Source of the DNA: Alphaproteobacteria bacterium | GTDB lineage: Bacteria; Pseudomonadota; Alphaproteobacteria; Rhizobiales; Beijerinckiaceae | Assembly: GCA_009920595.1 (NCBI GenBank) | Contig: RFZR01000142.1 | Coordinates: forward strand, 1-5,036 | Length of the DNA stretch: 5,036 bases | Reading direction: 5' to 3' | In this document: positions 1 to 5,036 of the stretch, one piece after another | Layout of the letters: the number at the start of each line of letters is the position of its first letter | Numbering within the stretch: the stretch's first letter is position 1 | Notes under the pieces: model-generated | Database searches by the model: none | Told to the model about the DNA's origin: nothing | Seen by the model: only the letters and a program-made list of their open reading frames with translations | Program-made: the position numbers and the translations under genes

Positions 1-31
1 GAAGGTTAAGGCGGGGGCGCCTCACCAATTC

Positions 32-35
32 AGGA
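32..35 (+). promoter_or_regulatory. Ribosome binding site of comEC (supports the GTG start)
   Basis: AGGA lies 8 bases before the GTG at 44. This is good Shine-Dalgarno spacing and is the reason for preferring the GTG over the next in-frame ATG codons inside the N-terminal region. Only 43 bases precede the gene in this window, so its promoter and upstream neighbour cannot be judged. Confidence 0.6.
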
Positions 36-43
36 TTTAGGCT

Positions 44-2365
44 GTGAAAAATCCGTTCGGATCACGGCGCGCGCGCGTCTATGCGGAGGCGATTGCAGCC
101 GCGCGCCCCTCGTCATGGGGTGTGAATTGGCGCGAGCCCCTGATCCTGTTCTCAAACTCGCTGACGCTTGCCATGACACGCGAGGTCGATGCGCGGCGGC
201 CCTTTCTGTTTCTGGCACCCTCAGCTTTCTGCGGCGTGCTTCTTTATTTTGCAGCGGATGATGAGCCATCGATCCTCGCGCCGCTCATCGGTTTGATTCC
301 AATTTTGATTTTGATCGCCTATGCGCTTCGACGCCCGACGCGTGAGCTTTTATTTTTTAGTCTCGTGCTCGCCACAATCTTATCCGGTTTTGCTTTGGCG
401 GCTTGGCGCACGCTTCGCGTTGATGCTCCGATTGTTTCAAAAACCACAATTGTAATCATGACGGGGGTTGTTCAGACAATCGATATAAAAGCGGATGGAG
501 CACGGTTACTTATCAAACCGCTCTCGTTTGAAGGATATGATGACGCTCTACCGGATTTCATTCGTGTGACGATGAGTGGTGTTCCGCAATTTGAAGCGGG
601 TGCAAAACTAAAAGCGAGTGTACGAGTTTTGCCACCGCCCGGACCTGTGCGACCGGGGGGATATGATTTTGCGCGCGATGCTTATTTCAACAAAATTGGT
701 GGCGTTGGTTCATTATTAAGCAAACCCGTAATCCTTACAAAAAATGAGTCGTTTTCGGCTCGCTTTGACGCATTGGCGATGATTGATCGGTTTCGTAATC
801 ATCTTGCGATGCGCATAGCCAATGCAATTGGCGGACAGGCGGGTGCTGTCTCTGCAGCCCTGATTACAGGGAAGCGCGGTTTGATCTCAGAGGAGACAAA
901 TGAAGACTTACGCTTGGCAGGCATTTATCATGTCGTGTCAATTTCAGGTCTTCATATGGTTTTAGTCGCGGGCATGATTTTCTTTCTGGTTCGTCTTTTT
1001 CTTGTTTTGATACCCGGACTTGCGTTGCGGGTTAATGTGAAAATATGGGCTGCACTCGCAGCGATGTGCGGGGCAATTGCTTATGATATTTTTGCGGGTT
1101 CAGAAGTGGCGACCGAAAGATCTCTTTTTATGACTTTGGCACTTTTTGGTGCAATTCTTGTTGGTCGTCCGGCGCTTTCAATGCGCAATCTTGTTATTGC
1201 GGCGTTTATCATCATTGCTATGGAGCCTGAAAGCCTATTGGGTCCCAGTTTTCAAATGTCCTTTGCAGCGGTTGCGGCATTGATTGCTGCCTATGAACGA
1301 TTACCGCATCAGGCTTCCCAACAACAGATTAAAGATATCAATATAAAAGCATCAAAGATTTCAAATGGTCTCGTTGACCGCTTCTCTTCTTTCATTTTAC
1401 GTCATGTCAAAGCGATTTTGCTAACAACATTTCTGGCCGAGTTGGCGACCGCCCCTTTTGCGCTTTATCATTTTCAGCGCTTTCAACCCCTCGGCGTAAT
1501 CGGCAATATGTTTACAATTCCGTTGGTTGAAATGGTTGCTATGCCCGCAGGTTTTATAGGACTTCTGGCTTTGCCTTTTGGGCTTGATGGGCCCGTGTGG
1601 CACTTCATGGGTTATGGCGTTAGTCTAATGCTCGCTCTCTCGCATTATGTTGCGGAGATGCCTTTTGCTTCTGTTGCTGTGCCTGCACTTTCTGTGACAA
1701 CACTCCTTTTTGTGAGTGCAGGCATCATCTGGATTTTTCTGTGGTCTACATCTTTACGGTGGTTAGGTCTTTTGCCGATGCTGATCGCAGGAGTCCTCGC
1801 ACTCGCTACAGATCATCCAGATTTTTATATTGCACGTGATGGCGCTTCTGTCGCTGCACGCGGCAAAGATGGCTATTTGCATGTGATGGGTCGCGGCGTA
1901 AATGAATTTACCATCACCCAATGGCTTGCGGCTGATGGCGATGTACGATCTGCACAAGATGTGAGTGTGAAGCAAGGTCCGCTTTGTAGTTCATCAGGAT
2001 GCGTGATGAGTGGCCCAGCACATGAAAAAGTCGTTCTTGGCTTGGAGCGAGATGATCTCGAAGAGGATTGTAAACTTGCAAGTGTTTTGATCACGCCCTT
2101 CTATGCGCCACGTGATTGTGATCAGGCGCTTGTGATTGATCGTGATGTCGTCAATCATTACGGGGCGGTAGCACTTTATCGATATGCCGATGCACAGCCA
2201 ACTGATAAGACGTCAGAAAAATTTAAGTTATTGGGTGCGCGCGATCCAAATAAAAACCGACCCTGGATACCGCACGCTGAAGTTCTACCGAATTCACCGC
2301 CCCCGCAAGAGAGCGTTCAGCGCGCTCCCCCTGATGCGGAAGCGGAACCGCTCTCGCCACGATAA
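44..2365 (+). CDS. comEC: ComEC/Rec2-family inner-membrane DNA-uptake protein, alphaproteobacterial type
   Basis: A 773-residue polytopic membrane protein. In naturally competent bacteria ComEC forms the channel that carries single-stranded DNA across the inner membrane; whether this organism takes up DNA is unknown. After a cytosolic N-terminal stretch of about 50 residues come hydrophobic segments near 53-70, 76-95 and 101-120. A soluble OB-fold-like (DUF4131) region follows at about 130-235 and ends in the family motif PGGYDFARDAYF (204-215). The Competence domain (about 265-590) has the signature SISGLHM (299-305), the conserved PSFQMSF stretch (401-407) and many membrane segments. The C-terminal part (about 590-750) lacks the HxHxDH metal site of ComEC proteins that carry a metallo-beta-lactamase domain. 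Instead it has four cysteines (648, 653, 676, 692) and a conserved RPW, as in alphaproteobacterial relatives. The tail is proline-rich. The gene converges on lexA. The GTG start is supported by an upstream AGGA. Confidence 0.93.
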   Translation: MKNPFGSRRARVYAEAIAAARPSSWGVNWREPLILFSNSLTLAMTREVDARRPFLFLAPSAFCGVLLYFAADDEPSILAPLIGLIPILILIAYALRRPTRELLFFSLVLATILSGFALAAWRTLRVDAPIVSKTTIVIMTGVVQTIDIKADGARLLIKPLSFEGYDDALPDFIRVTMSGVPQFEAGAKLKASVRVLPPPGPVRPGGYDFARDAYFNKIGGVGSLLSKPVILTKNESFSARFDALAMIDRFRNHLAMRIANAIGGQAGAVSAALITGKRGLISEETNEDLRLAGIYHVVSISGLHMVLVAGMIFFLVRLFLVLIPGLALRVNVKIWAALAAMCGAIAYDIFAGSEVATERSLFMTLALFGAILVGRPALSMRNLVIAAFIIIAMEPESLLGPSFQMSFAAVAALIAAYERLPHQASQQQIKDINIKASKISNGLVDRFSSFILRHVKAILLTTFLAELATAPFALYHFQRFQPLGVIGNMFTIPLVEMVAMPAGFIGLLALPFGLDGPVWHFMGYGVSLMLALSHYVAEMPFASVAVPALSVTTLLFVSAGIIWIFLWSTSLRWLGLLPMLIAGVLALATDHPDFYIARDGASVAARGKDGYLHVMGRGVNEFTITQWLAADGDVRSAQDVSVKQGPLCSSSGCVMSGPAHEKVVLGLERDDLEEDCKLASVLITPFYAPRDCDQALVIDRDVVNHYGAVALYRYADAQPTDKTSEKFKLLGARDPNKNRPWIPHAEVLPNSPPPQESVQRAPPDAEAEPLSPR

Positions 2366-2370
2366 AAAAA

Positions 2371-2430
2371 TAACAACGAAAAAGAACTCAGTAACGGCGC
2401 ATCAGGCTCACAAGCTTGCCTTGGATGCGC
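2371..2430 (-). terminator. Possible terminator hairpin at the 3' end of lexA
   Basis: Inside the last lexA codons, GCGCATC (2397-2403) pairs with GATGCGC (2424-2430). Stacked inside it, AGGC (2404-2407) pairs with GCCT (2418-2421), leaving a two-base bulge and a 10-base loop. On the lexA strand the stem is followed, after 13 bases that include the stop codon, by five T residues and then further T-rich sequence between the two convergent genes. The gap before the T tract is longer than in a classical intrinsic terminator, so this is a candidate only. No comparable signal is seen for comEC in the other direction. Confidence 0.35.
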
Positions 2431-3083
2431 ACACGATCAGGACCCAAGACGCGCGTTTCGTAAGCGGGATTGGCCGCTTCGAGTGCGATTGATGAACCGC
2501 GTTTGCGCAATCTCTTCAACGTGGCTTCTTCATCGTCAATGAGCGCGACAATAATATCGCCTGTATTGGCAGAATCCTGCTTCTTGATGATCACCGTGTC
2601 ACCATCATGAATGCCCGCTTCGATCATAGAGTCGCCGCGCACTTCCAAAGCGTAATGGTCACCGGTGCCAAGCATATCGGGCGGCATACCGATTGTGTGT
2701 GAGCGTGATTGAATGGCCTCAATCGGCGTACCGGCAGCGATACGGCCCATAACAGGAATTGAGATAAAGGGCGGCGCATCATTGGCTGGAGCAGGACGCA
2801 CGCGGCCCAAATCACCCTCAATGACGCTCGGATTGAATTTTCCGCGCGGCGCATGGTTGGGCACAGCCATTTCGGGAAGCTTGATCACTTCAATGGCACG
2901 CGCGCGATTAGCAAGGCGGCGAATGAAGCCACGTTCTTCGAGCGCGGTGATCAGGCGGTGAATGCCGGATTTCGACCTCAAATCGAGCGCTTCCTTCATT
3001 TCGTCGAAGGAGGGGGGCACTCCTTCAGCCGCCAAGCGGTCTTGGATGAAGCGCAGAAGTTCGATCTGTTTACGGGTTAGCAT
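2388..3083 (-). CDS. lexA: LexA, SOS-response transcriptional repressor and self-cleaving serine protease
   Basis: A 231-residue cytoplasmic repressor of DNA-damage genes. When RecA filaments form on single-stranded DNA, LexA cuts itself and the regulon is switched on. The N-terminal winged helix-turn-helix spans about 1-65, with the recognition helix around SKSGIHRLI (37-45), the alphaproteobacterial version. A linker of roughly 35 residues makes it longer than the 202-residue E. coli protein, as is usual in this class. The S24 peptidase domain (about 106-231) has the Ala-Gly cleavage site in GRIAAGTP (Ala117-Gly118), the nucleophile Ser152 in GDSM and the general-base Lys190 in ATLKRL, so the protein should be functional. 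The ATG start has GGAGAG 9 bases upstream. It follows moeA on the same strand after 129 bases that contain its own operator, and it converges with comEC. Confidence 0.98.
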   Translation of the reverse strand: MLTRKQIELLRFIQDRLAAEGVPPSFDEMKEALDLRSKSGIHRLITALEERGFIRRLANRARAIEVIKLPEMAVPNHAPRGKFNPSVIEGDLGRVRPAPANDAPPFISIPVMGRIAAGTPIEAIQSRSHTIGMPPDMLGTGDHYALEVRGDSMIEAGIHDGDTVIIKKQDSANTGDIIVALIDDEEATLKRLRKRGSSIALEAANPAYETRVLGPDRVRIQGKLVSLMRRY

Positions 3084-3149
3084 GGGGCAGCACTCTCCGA
3101 ATCATTTCCGCCTGATCATTCGCTGAAAAACGGAAACAAAAGATGAACA

Positions 3150-3178
3150 TGACTAATCGTTCTTGATATGTTCCGCAA
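3150..3178 (-). promoter_or_regulatory. Candidate lexA promoter (-35 TTGCGG, -10 TAGTCA)
   Basis: On the - strand, TTGCGG (3178-3173) and TAGTCA (3155-3150) are separated by 17 bases. They resemble a sigma-70-type promoter with a good -35 and a weak -10. Transcription would start near 3143, giving a leader of about 60 bases before lexA. The SOS box fills most of the spacer, so bound LexA would block RNA polymerase. The assignment is by eye and is less certain than the operator. Confidence 0.35.
3159..3173 (-). promoter_or_regulatory. SOS box: LexA operator upstream of lexA
   Basis: The + strand reads GTTCTTGATATGTTC, a perfect match to the alphaproteobacterial LexA operator GTTC-N7-GTTC (GAAC-N7-GAAC on the lexA strand). 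It ends 75 bases upstream of the lexA ATG, in the only sizeable gap of the window. Autorepression of lexA through such a box is established for alphaproteobacteria. That LexA binds here is inferred from the match and its position. Confidence 0.9.
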
Positions 3179-3212
3179 GAGGAAAAAAGCAGAGCGTTCA
3201 GATTTTTTTTGC

Positions 3213-4421
3213 TCAAAGCCGAATTATTCGACAAAGGCTACCCTCAGGTTCCGCGGGCGCATTGGGCTTGCGGATCACAAGCGCGCCGGCTTCCGCCATG
3301 ACGCGGATCATCGATGAATCCTGCAGTTCATAGGGTGAGGCCACGGGCAATCCATCAAGAGGCGTTGTGAGCGCCGCACGAAGATAATCCTGTCTTTTAT
3401 CATTCGCTCTGACAGCAACGCCTAAACGCGCGGGTTCGGAGGGATCATGCGCCGCATCCGGATCGCCTTGCATCGCGCGAATGAGGGGCACTAAAAACAA
3501 ACGCGCACAGACATAAGAAGAAACAGGATTGCCTGGAAGCCCGAGAATGGCCATCGGGCCGAGTGTGCCATGAATGAGCGGTTTTCCGGGCCGCATCGCG
3601 ATGCGCCAAAAACCAAGTTCCATACCGCGTCGAGCGAGAACAGATTGCACAAGATCGTGATCGCCTACGCTTGCGCCCCCAAGCGTGACAAGAATGTCAG
3701 CGCCTTCGCGCTCCGCCGCGATGATGCCGCGTTCAAGCGATAGAAAACTATCCCCCGCAATACCAAGATGAAGCGCTTCGCCGCCGGCCTCTTCAACAAG
3801 TGCGGCCGCCGTTAAATGATTGCTCGCGACGATTTGATCAGGTGAAGCATTGTGACCAGGCTCAACAAGCTCATCGCCTGTTGCAAGAATGGCAACTTTG
3901 GGTTTACGCGCCACGTGAATTTGTCCGTGGCCCATTGCGGCGGCAAGCGCGAGTGAGCGTGCATTAAGCCGTTCTCCCTTTTTCAAAAGCGCATCACCGA
4001 TTTTGAAATCAAGACCTGTTAGGCGAACATGGCGGCCTATTGTTTCTGGTTCTTGAACCACAACAGTTTCACCGTCGCGCGACGCATATTCTTGCAAAAG
4101 AATTGTATCGGCCCCTTTGGGTACAGGCGCGCCGGTGAAAATGCGAACCGCTTCGCCAGATTTCAATTCATGGTGATATCCATGTCCCGCAGCACTCTCG
4201 CCAACTATTTTTAGCCGCGTGCCTTTGGTTTGAATCTCTGCGCCCTTAACTGCATAGCCATCCATCGCTGATGCGTTAAACGGCGGTTGCGTGCGTAAGG
4301 CTTGAAGAGGAGAGGCAAGCGTGCGTCTATGAGCGTGAGCGATGGCTATCACTTCAGTGGGCAAAGGCCGTGCGGATTTCAATACGCGCGCTAAGGCTTC
4401 TTCGACGCTGATAAGCGACAT
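3213..4421 (-). CDS. moeA: MoeA, molybdopterin molybdenumtransferase
   Basis: A 402-residue cytoplasmic enzyme for the last step of molybdenum cofactor synthesis: it inserts molybdate into adenylated molybdopterin and releases AMP. Length and layout match the family: N-terminal MoeA domain (about 1-165), MogA-like MoCF-binding domain (about 175-310) and C-terminal beta domain (about 325-400). Visible motifs are NASAMDGYAV (49-58, Asp54), FTGAPVPKGAD (95-105), ATGDELVEPG (180-189, Glu184), TLGGASVGDHD (246-256, Asp254), MRPGKP (276-281) and LPGNPVSS (295-302). These cover the residues known to matter in E. coli MoeA. The ATG lies 3 bases after the moaC stop, with GGAG inside the moaC end 6 bases upstream, so translation is probably coupled to moaC. 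The gene looks intact. No clear terminator follows it, so some read-through into lexA is possible. Confidence 0.97.
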   Translation of the reverse strand: MSLISVEEALARVLKSARPLPTEVIAIAHAHRRTLASPLQALRTQPPFNASAMDGYAVKGAEIQTKGTRLKIVGESAAGHGYHHELKSGEAVRIFTGAPVPKGADTILLQEYASRDGETVVVQEPETIGRHVRLTGLDFKIGDALLKKGERLNARSLALAAAMGHGQIHVARKPKVAILATGDELVEPGHNASPDQIVASNHLTAAALVEEAGGEALHLGIAGDSFLSLERGIIAAEREGADILVTLGGASVGDHDLVQSVLARRGMELGFWRIAMRPGKPLIHGTLGPMAILGLPGNPVSSYVCARLFLVPLIRAMQGDPDAAHDPSEPARLGVAVRANDKRQDYLRAALTTPLDGLPVASPYELQDSSMIRVMAEAGALVIRKPNAPAEPEGSLCRIIRL

Positions 4422-4424
4422 GAT

Positions 4425-4796
4425 TTACTCCGCGCGATAGGTCCCGCTTTTGCCGCCGCTTTTTTCAATCAAACGAATGGCGCTGATCACCATCGCGCGA
4501 TCAGCAGCTTTCACCATGTCATAGATCGTCAAACAGGCAACAGAAACAGCGGTCAGTGCTTCCATTTCAACGCCGGTTTGCCCGGAGAGTTTCACAGTCG
4601 CACGCGCGCGAATGCCTGGCAATGTGTCATCAGGCTCAAGATCAATCGCAATCTTTGAAAGAAGAAGCGGGTGGCACAAAGGAATGAGTTCATGGGTTTT
4701 TTTGGCCGCCATAATGCCGGCGATCCGCGCCGCGCCGAGTACATCCCCTTTTTTTGCGTTGCCTTTTCGAATGAGATCCAATGTTTCTGGCAACAT
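4425..4796 (-). CDS. moaC: MoaC, cyclic pyranopterin monophosphate synthase, N-terminally truncated and probably frameshifted
   Basis: With MoaA, MoaC turns GTP into cyclic pyranopterin monophosphate, the first intermediate of molybdenum cofactor synthesis. Counting from the ATG at 4796, 123 residues remain, against about 160 in the family. The motifs AKKGDV (14-19, Lys16), LIPLCHPL (38-45, His42), GVEMEAL (75-81), IYDMVKA (91-97, Asp93, Lys96) and EKSGGKSG (111-118) are all intact. They align with the E. coli active-site residues Lys51, His77, Glu112/114, Asp128 and Lys131. The first 35 or so residues, including the conserved MVDVS segment, are absent. The frame stays open upstream to an ATG at 4877, but those 27 residues are trpC read out of frame and resemble no MoaC. 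The ATG with a good ribosome binding site (4804) is in another frame. This may be a pseudogene, a recently damaged gene or an assembly error; the start given here is only the first in-frame ATG within recognisable MoaC sequence. Confidence 0.85.
   Translation of the reverse strand: MLPETLDLIRKGNAKKGDVLGAARIAGIMAAKKTHELIPLCHPLLLSKIAIDLEPDDTLPGIRARATVKLSGQTGVEMEALTAVSVACLTIYDMVKAADRAMVISAIRLIEKSGGKSGTYRAE
4428..4431 (-). promoter_or_regulatory. Ribosome binding site of moeA inside the moaC 3' end
   Basis: GGAG on the - strand lies 6 bases before the moeA ATG (4421) and overlaps the last codons of moaC. It fixes the moeA start and points to translational coupling of the two cofactor genes. Confidence 0.7.
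4748..4754 (-). promoter_or_regulatory. A AAA AAG slippery heptamer in the moaC region
   Basis: On the - strand, seven A residues (4755-4749) precede four G residues. In the frame starting at ATG 4804 the codons are CAA AAA AAG, placing the dnaX-type heptamer A AAA AAG in zero-frame register. A -1 slip there joins that frame to the MoaC frame exactly at its KKGDV motif. A possible stem, CGGCG (4732-4728) with CGCCG (4722-4718), lies downstream. The A run itself is explained by the conserved Lys-Lys codons, so function is unproven. Confidence 0.3.
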
Positions 4797-4800
4797 TTGC

Positions 4801-5036
4801 TCATGCCGCATCTCCGAAAAGCAAAGCGCGTGTGGTAGCTTCAACATCATTCTGACGCATGAGGCTTTCACCGACAAGAAGCGTATGAATGCCTGCGTCG
4901 CTTAAGCGTCGAACATCGGCATAAGTAAAGATACCACTTTCACCAACTTTAATTCGATCAGACGGAATGAGCGGGGCAAGTGTTTCCGAAACAGTTAATG
5001 AAACTTCGAAGCTGCGCAGATCGCGATTATTGATGC
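4801..5036 (-). CDS. trpC: TrpC, indole-3-glycerol phosphate synthase (C-terminal part only)
   Basis: The last 77 residues of TrpC, cut by the window edge. The enzyme closes the indole ring in tryptophan synthesis, converting carboxyphenylaminodeoxyribulose phosphate to indole-3-glycerol phosphate with loss of CO2 and water. The visible part covers the last strands of the beta/alpha barrel. INNRDL at the start of the fragment is the conserved strand-6 Asn motif, KVGESGI about 25 residues later is the strand-7 motif, and LLVGESLMRQ is the strand-8 phosphate-binding segment. It ends RALLFGDAA and then TGA at 4803-4801. The good match to the end of the family shows that this stretch is trpC and not the missing moaC N-terminus. 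The stop overlaps an ATG (ATGA) at 4804. The trpC, moaC and moeA genes share a strand with almost no gaps, which suggests one transcript. Confidence 0.95.
   Translation of the reverse strand, partial: INNRDLRSFEVSLTVSETLAPLIPSDRIKVGESGIFTYADVRRLSDAGIHTLLVGESLMRQNDVEATTRALLFGDAA
4812..4815 (-). promoter_or_regulatory. Ribosome binding site for the apparent original moaC start (ATG 4804)
   Basis: GGAG on the - strand lies 7 bases before the ATG at 4804-4802. That ATG overlaps the trpC stop as ATGA, a typical coupled start. Its first codons, Met-Ser-Lys, fit a MoaC start, but the reading frame then gives an unrelated peptide and stops at 4592. The site therefore marks where moaC translation most likely used to begin, and shows that the downstream MoaC frame is out of register with it. 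Confidence 0.6.

Noticed and set aside
9..22. Short hairpin AGGCG-GGGG-CGCCT upstream of comEC
   Set aside because: Five base pairs with no T tract on either side; it could be chance in GC-rich sequence, and the upstream gene is not visible.
1873..2094. Antisense reading frames inside comEC, lexA and moeA, for example 30-269, 1421-1603, 1873-2094, 2713-2961 and 4029-4214
   Set aside because: They overlap clearly conserved genes in other frames, and their translations are low-complexity or resemble no known protein.
2309..2355. Inverted repeat GAGAGCG / CGCTCTC near the comEC end, with AGCGG-AA-CCGCT inside it
   Set aside because: The 33-base loop is large, no T tract follows on the + strand, and it lies within GC-rich coding sequence, so a comEC terminator is not supported.
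3183..3210. A6 and T8 tracts between moeA and lexA as a bidirectional terminator
   Set aside because: The sequence between them pairs only weakly; no stable GC stem supports it.
3217..3239. Inverted repeat AGCC / GGCT with the inner palindrome CGAAT-T-ATTCG at the moeA end
   Set aside because: The inner loop is too small to fold as drawn, and an A run rather than a T run follows on the moeA strand, so it is not a recognisable terminator.
4592..4804. 70-residue reading frame from the ATG with a good ribosome binding site
   Set aside because: It is the out-of-frame shadow of moaC and resembles no protein family I know. It matters only as evidence for the original start and the possible frameshift.
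4797..4877. Longer moaC reading frame starting at ATG 4877 (150 residues)
   Set aside because: The additional 27 residues are trpC sequence in another frame, have no ribosome binding site and do not resemble a MoaC N-terminus.

Overview
The window looks like ordinary core chromosome of an alphaproteobacterium, most likely of the Hyphomicrobiales (Rhizobiales). Three things suggest this. The order comEC / lexA / moeA / moaC / trpC is a familiar alphaproteobacterial neighbourhood. The LexA has the long alphaproteobacterial form with a GTTC-N7-GTTC type SOS box. The ComEC carries the alphaproteobacterial C-terminal domain instead of a metallo-beta-lactamase domain. No tRNA, rRNA, mobile element, CRISPR array or phage gene is visible.

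Layout. On the + strand, 44-2365 encodes a full-length ComEC/Rec2-family membrane protein starting at GTG. It converges, with a 22-base gap, on lexA (3083-2388, - strand). A 129-base gap (3084-3212) upstream of lexA holds a perfect SOS box and a plausible promoter. Beyond it lies a - strand series read right to left: the 3' end of trpC (5036-4801, running off the window), moaC, and moeA (4421-3213). moaC and moeA are 3 bases apart, and trpC abuts moaC, so they are probably co-transcribed.

Functions. TrpC belongs to tryptophan synthesis. MoaC and MoeA act at an early step and at the last, metal-insertion step of molybdenum cofactor synthesis. LexA is the self-cleaving SOS repressor and appears to repress its own gene. 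ComEC is the inner-membrane DNA-uptake channel family. No gap without a gene exceeds 300 bases.

The main anomaly is moaC. Its body, with all the recognisable active-site residues, is intact, but about 35 N-terminal codons are missing, including the conserved MVDVS segment. The only start with a good ribosome binding site (ATG at 4804, overlapping the trpC stop) reads the wrong frame. This looks like a deletion of about 100 bases that is not a multiple of three, or an assembly error. An in-register A AAA AAG slippery heptamer further down could shift ribosomes by -1 into the moaC frame, possibly by chance. I see no convincing new multi-gene system here.
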